A stretch of DNA of 64,000 nucleotides from positions 434,001 to 498,000 of the forward strand of contig NZ_CP014141.1 in NCBI RefSeq assembly GCF_001535545.1, written 5' to 3'. The position numbers and the translations under genes were made by a program. The notes beneath the pieces are model-generated. The model was not told where the DNA came from. It made no database searches and saw nothing but the letters and a program-made list of their open reading frames with translations. This DNA is from Thermus parvatiensis. Its GTDB lineage: Bacteria > Deinococcota > Deinococci > Deinococcales > Thermaceae. Of the stretch, positions 36,997 to 45,483 are shown piece after piece (the first letter of the stretch is position 1; each line of letters opens with the position of its first letter).

Positions 36997-37524
36997 ATGG
37001 AGACTTACCCCATCACCGTAGGCGGCGTGACGCGGCACGTGCCCCTTATTGAGCCCCTTCCGGGAAGGCGCATCCCCCTGGTGGAGTTCCTGGGGGACCC
37101 GGAGTTCACCCGGGCCGCGGCCGAGGCCCTAAGGCCTTTGGTACCCAAGGAGGTGGAGATCCTCTTCACCACGGAGACGAGCCCCATCCCCCTCACCCAC
37201 GTCCTGGCGGAGGCGCTGGGCCTGCCCTACGTGGTGGCCCGCAGGCGCCGCCGCCCCTACATGGAGGACCCCATCATCCAGGAGGTTCAGACCCTGACCC
37301 TCGGGGTGGGGGAGGTGCTTTGGCTAGACCGGCGCTTCGCGGAAAAGCTCCTCAACCAGAGGGTGGTCCTGGTTTCCGACGTGGTGGCGAGCGGGGAGAC
37401 CATGAAGGCCATGGAGAAGATGGTCCTCCGGGCGGGGGGGCACGTGGTGGCCCGCCTGGCGGTCTTCCGCCAGGGCACGCCCGGCCTCGCCGTGGACACG
37501 GTGGCGGAGCTTCCCGTGCTCTAA
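36997..37524 (+). CDS. Phosphoribosyltransferase-related protein with altered PRPP loop
   Basis: 175 residues, clear paralogue of the preceding gene (shared LPYVVARRRRRPYM, LTHVLAEALG). Its PRPP loop reads VVLVSDVVASGETM, where the first Asp of the usual acidic pair is Ser and TG is SG, so PRPP binding may be weakened or lost. By recall a T. thermophilus homologue has a structure deposited as 'phosphoribosyltransferase-related'. ATG with AGGAGGA upstream. The end overlaps the convergent HAD gene by 4 bp. Confidence 0.85.
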   Translation: METYPITVGGVTRHVPLIEPLPGRRIPLVEFLGDPEFTRAAAEALRPLVPKEVEILFTTETSPIPLTHVLAEALGLPYVVARRRRRPYMEDPIIQEVQTLTLGVGEVLWLDRRFAEKLLNQRVVLVSDVVASGETMKAMEKMVLRAGGHVVARLAVFRQGTPGLAVDTVAELPVL

Positions 37525-38132
37525 GCCCAGCGCCCTGGCGCCCCTATGGGCGCGTAGACCTCCGCCCGGAGGCCGAGCCTCCGGGCGGCCTCCACGTTTT
37601 CGGGGTCGTCGTCCAGGTAGAGGGTCTCCTCAGGGGCGAGGCCCAGGCCCTCGAGGGCGAGGAGGAAGGCCCGGGGGTCGGGCTTGGCCACCCCCAGGGC
37701 GCAGGAGGCGAAGAAGCCGTCCACGTACCGGGCGAGGCCGTGGTGGGCCAGGCTTTCCCGGAGGCTTGGCAGGGTGTTGGAGAGGACGCCCACCTTGAGG
37801 CCCTGGGCCTTGAGCTTGCGCAATAGGCGCTCGGCCCCGGGGGCGGGCCGCATGAAGCGGTAGTACCTCCAGGGGAGAAGCTCCTCGGGCGGCACCCGTA
37901 GTTCCCGGGCCACCTCGAGGACCAGGGACCGCCAGAGGGCCTCCTCCTCTTCCAGGGTCCGCACCGCAAGCCCACGCACCGCCTCGTTCAAGGCCCGCAC
38001 CGCGCGGGCCAAGGCGGCCAGGCTCCGCTCCAGCCCGGCGCCCCGCGCCGCAAGCTCCACGGCCTTCCGGTAAAGGGCTTTCTCGTCCAAAAGGAGGAGG
38101 ACCCCATCGCGGTCCAAAAGGGCCCCGCGCAT
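37521..38132 (-). CDS. HAD superfamily hydrolase
   Basis: 203 residues. HAD motifs: LLDRDGVLL (I, with the nucleophile Asp; the general acid position is Asp too), GVLSNTLPS (II), VAKPDPRAF (III) and YLDDDPENVEAAR (IV). The alpha-helical cap lies between I and II, class C1. Probable phosphatase of a small phosphorylated metabolite; substrate unknown. Just downstream of the folate enzyme gene on the same strand (5 bp), so probably one transcript. Confidence 0.87.
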   Translation of the reverse strand: MRGALLDRDGVLLLLDEKALYRKAVELAARGAGLERSLAALARAVRALNEAVRGLAVRTLEEEEALWRSLVLEVARELRVPPEELLPWRYYRFMRPAPGAERLLRKLKAQGLKVGVLSNTLPSLRESLAHHGLARYVDGFFASCALGVAKPDPRAFLLALEGLGLAPEETLYLDDDPENVEAARRLGLRAEVYAPIGAPGRWA

Positions 38133-38137
38133 GGGGC

Positions 38138-38692
38138 CTAGTCTAGCAGGCCCCCGGGGCCCGGGGCCGGGCGTTTGACTGCCTCCACCCCCGCCTCCGT
38201 GGCCAGGTGGTCCACGGGTACGTCCCAGGGGTCCCGGGGGAGGGCGGGAAAGAGGAGGGCCTGGGGCACCACGCCCACGGTGGCGGCCTGGACCTCCTTG
38301 AGGAAGCGGTCGTAGAACCCCTGGCCGTGCCCCAGCCGGTACCCTTCCCGGTCAAAGGCAAGGCCCGGCACCACCACCAGGTCCAGGACCAGGGGGTCTT
38401 CCGGCGGGGTGGTGGGCTCGAGGAGGCCGAAGGGCCCGGGGGCGAGGGGACCAAGGGGGTGGACGGTGAGCCCCTTCCCCGCCACCTTGGGCAGGTAGTA
38501 GCGGGCGGGGTAGGCCTCCACCAGGGGCAGGAGGTTGAGCTCGTGGGGCAGGGGGTGGTAAAGGAGGATGTGCCGGAAGCCCCGCTCCCGTAGCCAAGGG
38601 AGGAGGGCGGCCCCCACGGCCCGGGAGAGGGCCTCCAGGTCCAGCCCCCGCCAGGCGGTCCGGGCCCTACGGCGGAGCTCGGCCTTGGTCAC
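38138..38692 (-). CDS. 5-formyltetrahydrofolate cyclo-ligase
   Basis: 184 residues; converts 5-formyl-THF to 5,10-methenyl-THF using ATP. Motifs: TKAELRRRARTAW at the N-terminus, YLPKV, and the nucleotide/folate signature GLAFDREGYRLGHGQGFYDRFL (residues about 120-141). GTG 38692 is chosen since it begins exactly where homologues begin and TACCCT lies 5 nt upstream with TTGAGT 18 nt before that. An upstream in-frame start at 38743 would place the promoter inside the gene. Confidence 0.9.
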   Translation of the reverse strand: MTKAELRRRARTAWRGLDLEALSRAVGAALLPWLRERGFRHILLYHPLPHELNLLPLVEAYPARYYLPKVAGKGLTVHPLGPLAPGPFGLLEPTTPPEDPLVLDLVVVPGLAFDREGYRLGHGQGFYDRFLKEVQAATVGVVPQALLFPALPRDPWDVPVDHLATEAGVEAVKRPAPGPGGLLD

Positions 38693-38716
38693 GGGGGAGG
38701 GTACCACGCCCGCCTC

Positions 38717-38746
38717 TTGACACTCAAGAAGGCTAAGCGTCAAAAT
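38717..38746 (+). promoter_or_regulatory. Promoter of the FmdB-like gene
   Basis: TTGACA (38717-38722), 18-nt spacer, CAAAAT (38741-38746). Then GGGAGGG and ATG. Confidence 0.65.
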
Positions 38747-38766
38747 CCCATTGGGGAGGGAAAGGT

Positions 38767-39003
38767 ATGCCGATCTACGTCTACAAGGGCTTGGAGACGG
38801 GAAACTACTACGAGTTTGAGCAGGGCTTCCACGACGAACCCCTCAAGGCCCACCCCGAGACGGGGGAGCCCTTGAAGCGGGTCATCACCCCCCCGGCCAT
38901 CATCTTCAAGGGCTCGGGCTGGCACGTGAAGGACTACGCCAAGAAGGACTCCGGCGCCAAGAAGGAAGAGGGTTCGGACACCAACAAGGACAAAGAGGAC
39001 TAA
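38767..39003 (+). CDS. FmdB-like small protein lacking zinc-ribbon cysteines
   Basis: 78 residues. The overall shape is that of the FmdB/CxxC_CxxC_SSSS family: MPIYVYKGLETGNYYEF, PLKRVITPPAIIFKGSGWHVKDY, then a hydrophilic Lys/Asp/Glu tail. In the family the first third normally holds CxxC ... CxxC; here those positions are KGLE and AHPETG, with no Cys in the whole protein. Own promoter and Shine-Dalgarno. Function unknown. Confidence 0.82.
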   Translation: MPIYVYKGLETGNYYEFEQGFHDEPLKAHPETGEPLKRVITPPAIIFKGSGWHVKDYAKKDSGAKKEEGSDTNKDKED

Positions 39004-39070
39004 CCCCCTTTTTTCCTTCGCCCGGCCGGCGGGGGGAGCTTTTGGGCGGCCCCGTTCTGGTAGGGGGCGC

Positions 39071-39520
39071 TCAGGGCACCACCTGGTCCCCCGGGGCGAG
39101 GGGGAGGCGCCCCTCCCTAACCTCCAGCACGCCCCGGTAGGCGGTCCCGGGGGCGTAGACCTCCCCCGGGCTTAGCCGCTTGACCTGGAGCACCCGCAGG
39201 GTCCCGTCCAGGAAGGCCACCACCACGGGGAAGCGGTAGCCCTCGGCGCTGAAGGGGGCGTCCGTGGCCTCGGGGAAGAGGTAGAGGAGGGCTTCCAGCC
39301 CCTCCTCCCGCAGGCCGAGGCCCCGCCGCCAGGCCTCCGGGGTCCGGGCCACCCGTCCTCGGAGGGTGTGGGGGCCTTCCTGGGTGAGGACGGTGAGGGT
39401 CTCGGCCGGAGGGGGGGCCTGGAGGCGCCGCGCCGCGAGCAGGTAGCCCATAAAGGAGAAAACAGAAAGCAGGATGAGGAGGGCGAAGGCCAAAAGGGGG
39501 AGGAAGGGGTTCCGCTCCAC
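39071..39520 (-). CDS. Membrane-anchored DUF192 protein
   Basis: 149 residues. One N-terminal membrane helix (LLAFALLILLSVFSFMGYLLA), then a DUF192-like domain: RVARTPEAWRRGLGLREEGLEALLYLFPEA ... VVAFLDGTLRVLQVKRL. It diverges from the standard GLMFR/GMLF pattern kept by its upstream neighbour, so it looks like a tandem paralogue that has drifted. GTG 39520 follows the neighbour's stop by 10 bp. Function unknown. Confidence 0.75.
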   Translation of the reverse strand: MERNPFLPLLAFALLILLSVFSFMGYLLAARRLQAPPPAETLTVLTQEGPHTLRGRVARTPEAWRRGLGLREEGLEALLYLFPEATDAPFSAEGYRFPVVVAFLDGTLRVLQVKRLSPGEVYAPGTAYRGVLEVREGRLPLAPGDQVVP

Positions 39521-39530
39521 TTGCTTGATC

Positions 39531-39986
39531 TCACCGCTTGGGCCAGCGCTTCAGGGCCTCCCCTCCGACCCGGGCCCCCTCGGCGAGGCCGCGGCGGCGG
39601 AACCAGCCCTGGTTCACCTCCAGGGCCCCTTGGTAGACCACGCCCGGGTAGTAGACGGGGCAGGGGTCGGCCCGGCAGGGCTCCATGTCCAGGATGCGCA
39701 GGATCACGCCTTGCCGGTCAAAGAAGGCGATGGAAAGGGGGATGAGGGTGTTCTTCATCCAAAACCCGCCCGCCGTGGGCTCGGGGAAGAGGAAGACCAT
39801 GCCCTCGTCCTCGCCGAGGCGCTCGCGGAACATGAGGCCCTGGGCCCAGCGCTCCGGGGTGTCGGCCACCTCCACCTTGAGGAGGTGGCGCTTGCCGTTC
39901 CCCTCCACGTAGAGGGTGCTCTTGGGGAAGGTGAGGGCCAGGGCGAGCCCTAAAAGGCCCAAGAGCCCCCAAAGCCAGCGGCGCAT
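39531..39986 (-). CDS. DUF192 protein, exported
   Basis: 151 residues. Signal-like N-terminus MRRWLWGLLGLLGLALALT, then the DUF192 hallmark VEVADTPERWAQGLMFRERL, EGMVFLFPEP, FWMKNTLIPLSIAFFD and ILDMEPC. Two Cys (PCRADPCPVYYPG) follow, usual in the family. ATG 39986 with CATAAT (39993-39998) 6 nt upstream; this -10 overlaps the tmk stop codon. Function unknown. Confidence 0.85.
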   Translation of the reverse strand: MRRWLWGLLGLLGLALALTFPKSTLYVEGNGKRHLLKVEVADTPERWAQGLMFRERLGEDEGMVFLFPEPTAGGFWMKNTLIPLSIAFFDRQGVILRILDMEPCRADPCPVYYPGVVYQGALEVNQGWFRRRGLAEGARVGGEALKRWPKR

Positions 39987-39993
39987 GGGCCCA

Positions 39994-40590
<597 letters not shown>

Positions 40591-41318
40591 CTAAAGCCCC
40601 GTGGGGTGATCCAGGAAGACCCAAGGGAGGCCGAAGCGGGCCTCGAGGTGGGCGGCGAGGGCCTTCACCCCGAAGGTCTCCGTGTCGTAGTGGCCGGCGT
40701 AAATGACGTTGAGGCCCCGCTCAAAGGTCTCGTGAAAGACGCTGTGCTTGGGCTCCCCGGTGACGAAGAGGTCGGCGTCCACCTTGGGGAGGAGGCCCGT
40801 TCCCGAGCCCGAGACGAGGATCACCGTCTCCACGTGGTCCAGGCCTCCTTGGTGCACCAGGGGTTGCATCCCGGTGAGCTGGCCCAGGCGGTCGGCCACC
40901 TGAAGGAGGGGGGTGGGCTGGGGGAAGCGCCCTTTTACCCCCACGTCCCAGGGCGTGAGGTCCACAAGCCCGAGCTCCCGGGCCAGGACGAAGTTGTTGC
41001 CCACCTCCTCGTGGGCGTCTAAGGGCAGGTGGGCGGCGTAAAGGTTGATCCCCCCGGCGAAGAGGGTCTCCAGGCGGCGCTTGTGGTGGCCCACGATGGG
41101 GAAGGGCTTTCCCCAGAAGAGGCCGTGGTGGACGATGAGGAAGTCCACCCCCGCCTCCAGGGCCTTCCGGAAGATGGCCTCCCCGGCGTCCACCGCCGCC
41201 CCCACCTTGCGGACGGTCCTCTTCCCCTCCACCTGGAGGCCGTTCAGGGAGGGGTCCTGGGGAAGTCCTGGATCCTCAGGTACTCGTCCAGGTAGCGCAC
41301 CAGCTCGTCCCGGTCCAT
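40591..41318 (-). CDS. NIF3-like dinuclear metal-binding protein / GTP cyclohydrolase I type 2 family (one frame break)
   Basis: 242 residues after repair. Metal ligands: FLIVHHGLFWG (HH, near residue 62), INLYAAHLPLDAH, and the C-terminal YAGHYDTETFG. The start MDRDELVRYLDEYLRIQDF lies in another frame until the G run 41259-41262; one more base gives FPQDPSLNGLQVEG. ATG 41318. Universally conserved family of uncertain biochemical role. Followed directly by tmk. Confidence 0.85.
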
Positions 41319-41385
41319 GGGGAAAGCTTACCCGATGCCTCCCAGGGGGCTTTGCGGGCGGATGACCGGTCAGTATGATGGCGGC

Positions 41386-43190
41386 ATGGAGCCCGAAACC
41401 CTGCTGAAGCTCCGCTTTCTCTCCGACCTCACCCCAGGCCCTGAGGGCCTTCCCCTCTTCCTCCTCACGGAGATCCAGGAGGGGGATCCGCCCCGCTACC
41501 GTTCCCGGGTCGCCCTCTTTGACGGGGCCTTGCGTTTCCTCACCCAGGAGGAGGCGAGAAGGCCCCGCTACCGCGCCCCCTTCCTCTACTTCCTGCGCCG
41601 GGTGGGGGAGCGGGAGGAGCTTTTCCGCCTGGACCTCCGGGGGGGCGAGGCGGAGCGCCTCACGGAGACCGCCGGGGTCCTGGACTACGCCTTGGGCCCG
41701 GGGGGCGAGGTGGCCTTTCTGGCCCTCAAGGAGGCGCCCAGGCCCGGAGTTCCCCGCCGCTTCCAAGGTTGGCCCTTCAAGTTTGACGGCCGCGGCCTTC
41801 TGCCTGAGGGGAACGTGGCCCTCTACGCCCTGGAGGAGGGCAAGGCCCGCCTCCTCCTGGACCGCTACCCCCCGCCCAAGGAGATGGTCTACGCCCCGAG
41901 GGGCTCTATTTGGTCATGCCCGAGGACGCCCGGGCCCAGGCGGAGGGCCGGGACACCCTCTTCCTCCTCCGGGAGGGGCGGCTGGAGAAGGTCTATGGGG
42001 GCGTGGGCCCCATCTTCGCCCTGGAGTGGAGCCCCGAAGGGCTCTTCTTCCTGGGGCACGCCTTTGAGCGGGGTGGGGGCACGGAGGCAAGGCTTTACCA
42101 CCTTAGGGGGGGCGAGGCCCGGGTGCTCCTCGAGGGGAGCCTCCAAAACTCCCTCAACTCCGACCTGCGCTACGGCCAGCACCCCCAGGGCCCCAGGTGG
42201 GGCGAAGACGGGGTCTATGTGGTGCGCACCGAGGCGGGGAGGGCGCGGCTTTACCGGGTGGGCCTGGACGGGAAGGCGGAGGCCCTCACCGAGGAGGGGA
42301 GCGTCCTCGCCTTCGCCCTCACGGAGCGGGGGCTTTTCCTCCTCAAGGAGGACTTCACCCACCCGGCCCGCCTCGAGGGCCCCTTGGGCACCTTTGACCC
42401 CAACGCCGGGGTCTTGGACCTGGCCGAGCCTCTCTACACCGAGTGGACAAGCCCCGAGGGGCACAAGGTCCCGGGGTGGGTCCTTTTGCCCGAGGGGGAG
42501 GGGCCCCACCCGGTGATCCTCTACATCCACGGAGGGCCCCACACCGCCTTCGGGGCCGCCCCCATGCTGGAGCTCCAGCTTTTCCGCCGGGCGGGCTACG
42601 CCGTGGCCTTTTCCAACCCCCGGGGCTCCACGGGCTACGGCCAGGACTTCGCCCTTCTGGAGGGGGAGTGGGGGGAGCGGGACGAGCGGGACCTCATGGG
42701 GTTCTTGGACCACGTCCTCGCCCACTTCCCCCTGGACCCCAAGCGGGTGGGGGTGGCGGGGGGAAGCTACGGCGGGTACATGACGAACTGGCTCACGGCC
42801 CGCTATCCCGAGCGCTTCAAGGCGGCCGTCACCGACCGGAGCATCTGCAACTGGCTGAGCTTCTTCGGGGCGAGCGACATCGGCCCCCGGTTCACCTACC
42901 TGGAGCTTAAGGCCAAGCCCTGGGAAAGGCCCGAGGTCCTTTGGGAGAAGAGCCCCCTCCGCCTCGTCCACCGGGTCCGGACCCCCACCCTCGTGGTCCA
43001 CTCGGAGCAGGACCACCGCTGTCCCATAGACCAGGGGGAGACCTGGTACACCGCCCTCTTCCACCTCGGGGTGAAGACCGCTTTCTTCCGGGTGCCCGAG
43101 GAAGGCCACGAGCTTTCCCGCTCGGGGCGGCCCGACCGCCGTCTGGCCCGGCTTCGGGCCTACCTGGACTGGTGGCGGGAAAACCTGTAA
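41386..43190 (+). CDS. S9 family serine peptidase (acylaminoacyl-peptidase/prolyl oligopeptidase-like; one frame break)
   Basis: About 601 residues after repair: N-terminal beta-propeller (to about residue 340) and C-terminal alpha/beta-hydrolase. Catalytic triad: Ser in VAGGSYGGYMTNW (near residue 460), Asp in VVHSEQDHRCPIDQ, His in PEEGHELSRSG. The frame breaks at the C run 41894-41897; adding one base gives VYAPEGLYLVMPEDARAQ. ATG 41386 with TATGAT (41374-41379) 6 nt upstream, leaderless. No signal peptide, so cytoplasmic peptide degradation. Confidence 0.87.
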
Positions 43191-43238
43191 AACCCCCTGC
43201 CTCCTTCGCCGGGTAGGGCGGGGGAGGCAGGGGGTTTT
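43189..43238. terminator. Bidirectional terminator after the S9 peptidase
   Basis: AAAACCCCCTGCCTCC ... GGAGGCAGGGGGTTTT, a perfect 16-bp stem with A/T-rich edges. Between convergent genes. Confidence 0.9.
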
Positions 43239-43250
43239 ACCGGGGAGGCT

Positions 43251-43517
43251 TCAGGCCTGGTTCTCCGCCACGGGCTCGGGGATGGGGCCGAAGGCCTCCT
43301 CGTAGCGGGCGATGTTCTCCGCGAGGCTACGGAGGAGGGCCTTGGCGTGCTGGGGGCTGGTGATGATCCGGCTCACCACGAGGGCCCCCCCCTGGGGCTG
43401 GAGTAGGGCGAAGTCCAGGATGAACTCGTTTTTGGTGTGGGCGATGAGGGCCAGGTTGGCGTAGCGGCCCTGGGCCACGTCCTTGTCAATGGTGATGTCT
43501 AGCTTCAGCTCGTTCAT
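43251..43517 (-). CDS. DUF3467 protein
   Basis: 88 residues. The DUF3467 pattern is clear: GRYANLALIAHTKNEFILDFALL, VVSRIITSPQHAKALLRSLAENIARYEEAFG. Small acidic cytoplasmic protein; function unknown. ATG overlaps the stop of the upstream Roadblock protein by 4 bp. Last gene of a five- or six-gene overlapping series starting at ybaB/recR. Confidence 0.88.
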   Translation of the reverse strand: MNELKLDITIDKDVAQGRYANLALIAHTKNEFILDFALLQPQGGALVVSRIITSPQHAKALLRSLAENIARYEEAFGPIPEPVAENQA

Positions 43518-43852
43518 GCTAACGCCTCCTCAATGCGCGGGCGCGCTCCCTTGAGGGCCACCCGGGCCCGGCCCAGGTCCTGGAGGTCCTCCAGCAAGAG
43601 CAGGAGGTGGTGGCCGGCCACGGGCGCCAGGAAGAGGGCGCCCTCGGGGTACTCTACCACGAGCTCCTCTACCTCCTCCCCCTGGCTTTGGGCCAGGGCC
43701 ACGCCCAGGCCCAAAAGGGCGGCGGCCCGCTCCGCCGCGCCGGAGGCCTCCCCCACCGCCTCCAGGAGGAGGCCATCGGGGCGAAGGAGGGCCGCTCCCC
43801 GTACGCCCCGCTCCAAAAGGCCCTCGAGGACCTCCCTCAGCCTTCCCTCCAC
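43514..43852 (-). CDS. Roadblock/LC7 domain protein (third of three)
   Basis: 112 residues, single compact domain. Pattern of Roadblock/LC7: RGVRGAALLRPDGLLLEAVG, a helix of Ala/Glu (GAAERAAALLGLGVALAQ), EELVVEYPEGALFLAPVAGHHLLLLLE. Such domains dimerise and often regulate small Ras-like GTPases (as MglB does for MglA). No GTPase gene lies nearby. Overlaps its neighbours on both sides. The assignment rests on pattern, not alignment. Confidence 0.7.
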   Translation of the reverse strand: MEGRLREVLEGLLERGVRGAALLRPDGLLLEAVGEASGAAERAAALLGLGVALAQSQGEEVEELVVEYPEGALFLAPVAGHHLLLLLEDLQDLGRARVALKGARPRIEEALA

Positions 43853-44178
43853 GCCTCCTCCAACCTCAGGGCGATGCGGGAAAGCTCCTGCCCCACGGCC
43901 TTGCGGCTCAGGCCCCGGTGGACCACCGCCCCCAGGAGAAACTCCCCCACCCGGACGGCCAGGACCTCCCGGTCCTCCGTGGCCAGGGTGAAGCGGAGGA
44001 CCTTTCCGCCCAGGGCTTGGGCCAGGGGGTCCATGCGCCGCGCCAAGGCGGCGAGCTCCGCTGCCAGAACCTCGGCGGAAGGCGGCCCCTGGCCCAAGGC
44101 CTCAATGACCAGGCCGTCCATCCCCGTGAACACCGCCTGGTCCACACCCAAGGCCGACAAGCCCGTCAAGTAGGCCAC
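43837..44178 (-). CDS. Roadblock/LC7-like domain protein (second of three)
   Basis: 113 residues. LSALGVDQAVFTGMDGLVIEALG ... LAAELAALARRMDPLAQALGG ... LRFTLATEDREVLAVRVGEFLLGAVV follows the same strand-helix-strand order as its neighbours. GTG 44178 overlaps the upstream gene by 13 bp, and its end overlaps the next by 16 bp. Function unknown; see neighbours. Confidence 0.68.
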   Translation of the reverse strand: MAYLTGLSALGVDQAVFTGMDGLVIEALGQGPPSAEVLAAELAALARRMDPLAQALGGKVLRFTLATEDREVLAVRVGEFLLGAVVHRGLSRKAVGQELSRIALRLEEAWREG

Positions 44179-44549
44179 GCCACCACCCCCCCTGCCCGGT
44201 CCAGAAGGCGCCGGGCGGCCAGCCGCGCCTGGCCCAGGTTGGCCTCCGGGGCAAGGAGGAGAAGGAGGAAAAGGGGTTCCGGGTCCCGGGTGCGCATGCT
44301 CCTCAGGTAGCCTACCACGCCCGTCCCCCCCACCAGGAGCTCGCCCACCTCTTCCGCTCCCAGGCTCCGGGCGTAGGCGGCGCGGGCCTGCCGCCACAAG
44401 GCGGCGTGCTCCGCGATGGCGGCCTCGAGGTCCAGGGGGCGCTTACGCACCCCTTCCACCAGGAGGCCGTCCGGGGTGCCGATGGCCGCCGCCAGGCTCC
44501 CCTCCACCCGGTCCAGCAGGTCTTGGAGAAGCTCGGGTCCGATACGCAT
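44166..44549 (-). CDS. Roadblock/LC7-like domain protein (first of three)
   Basis: 127 residues. Helical start (LLQDLLDRVEGS), then AAAIGTPDGLLVEGV, a long helix (LEAAIAEHAALWRQARAAYARSLG), EVGELLVGGTGVVGYLRSM and PLFLLLLLAPEANLGQAR. The most divergent of the three. Starts one base after the recR stop region, so it is likely in the same transcript as recR. Confidence 0.65.
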   Translation of the reverse strand: MRIGPELLQDLLDRVEGSLAAAIGTPDGLLVEGVRKRPLDLEAAIAEHAALWRQARAAYARSLGAEEVGELLVGGTGVVGYLRSMRTRDPEPLFLLLLLAPEANLGQARLAARRLLDRAGGVVAWPT

Positions 44550-44550
44550 C

Positions 44551-45135
44551 CTAAACGGGCCGCCTCCCCTCCAGGGCCCGGCCCAGGGTCACCTCGTCGG
44601 CGTACTCCAGGCTCCCTCCCACGGGAAGGCCGTAGGCGGGCCGGGTCACCCGCACCCCCCGCTTCTTAAGCTCGTCGGCGAGGTAGAGGGCGGTGGCTTC
44701 CCCCTCCACGGTCATGGAGGTGGCGAGGACCACCTCCTCCACGCCTTCCAGCCGCCGGAAAAGGCCCTCAAGGTTCAGCTCCTTGGGGCCGATGCCCTCC
44801 AGGGGGTTCAAGGCCCCTCCCAGGACGTGGTAGAGGCCCCGGAACTCCCCGCTCCGCTCCAGGGCGTACAGGTCGGCCACGCTCTCCACCACGGCGAGGA
44901 GGGAGCGGTCCCGGTCCTCGTCCTGGCAGATGGGGCAGAGCTCCCCTTCGGCCAGGTTGCCGCATTCGCGGCAGGCCCGGACCCGCTTGAGCCCCTCCAG
45001 GGCCTCCGCCAGGGCTTCGGCCTCCTCCTTGTGGAAGGCGAGGTGAAGGGCCAGGCGCTGGGCCGTCTTGGGGCCGACGCCAGGGAGGCGGGAGAGGGCC
45101 CGGGTGAGCTTGAGGAGGCTTTCCGGGTAGCGCAT
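44551..45135 (-). CDS. recR: Recombination protein RecR
   Basis: 194 residues. Helix-hairpin-helix LSRLPGVGPKTAQRLALHL, zinc finger CRECGNLAEGELCPIC (near residue 55), Toprim domain with VVESVADLYALE and MTVEGEATALYLADEL. Works with RecF/RecO in gap repair. Starts directly after the ybaB stop (1 bp apart), the standard ybaB-recR pairing in bacteria. Confidence 0.96.
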   Translation of the reverse strand: MRYPESLLKLTRALSRLPGVGPKTAQRLALHLAFHKEEAEALAEALEGLKRVRACRECGNLAEGELCPICQDEDRDRSLLAVVESVADLYALERSGEFRGLYHVLGGALNPLEGIGPKELNLEGLFRRLEGVEEVVLATSMTVEGEATALYLADELKKRGVRVTRPAYGLPVGGSLEYADEVTLGRALEGRRPV

Positions 45136-45453
45136 CTAAAAGAGCTTCCCCAGCATCTGCCCCACGCCCCCGAGCTCCTTGGCCATCTCCTTCTCCGAGA
45201 GCTCGTGGGCCTTGGTCTGGGCGTCCTGGATGGCCACCAAAAGGAGGTCCTCGAGGCCCTCCGGGTCGTCCTGGAAGGCCTTTAGGGCCTCGGGCTTGAG
45301 CCTCAGGGCGAGGATCTTCCCGTGGCCGTTCGCCTCCACCTCCACGAGCCCCTGGGCCGAGCCCACCACGGTCATCCGCTCCAGGCGCTCCTGCACCTCG
45401 GCGGCCTTCTTCTGAGCCTTCTGCGCTTCCTTGAGAAGCTTCTGGAAGTTCAT
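45136..45453 (-). CDS. Nucleoid-associated protein, YbaB/EbfC family
   Basis: 105 residues. [48 protein letters not shown] and the C-terminal [20 protein letters not shown] are characteristic. DNA-binding dimer encoded beside recR. GGGAGGGA precedes the ATG, so this gene is not leaderless although its -10 (TATACT 45474-45469) overlaps the divergent hemB -10. Confidence 0.93.
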   Translation of the reverse strand: MNFQKLLKEAQKAQKKAAEVQERLERMTVVGSAQGLVEVEANGHGKILALRLKPEALKAFQDDPEGLEDLLLVAIQDAQTKAHELSEKEMAKELGGVGQMLGKLF

Positions 45454-45468
45454 CGTCCCTCCCCTATG

Positions 45469-45476
45469 AGTATAGT
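45469..45476. promoter_or_regulatory. Shared divergent -10 element (AGTATAGT)
   Basis: Plus: TATAGT (45471-45476), 7 nt from the hemB ATG. Minus: TATACT (45474-45469), upstream of ybaB. Same arrangement as at 36435-36442. Confidence 0.65.
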
Positions 45477-45483
45477 GGAAGGT

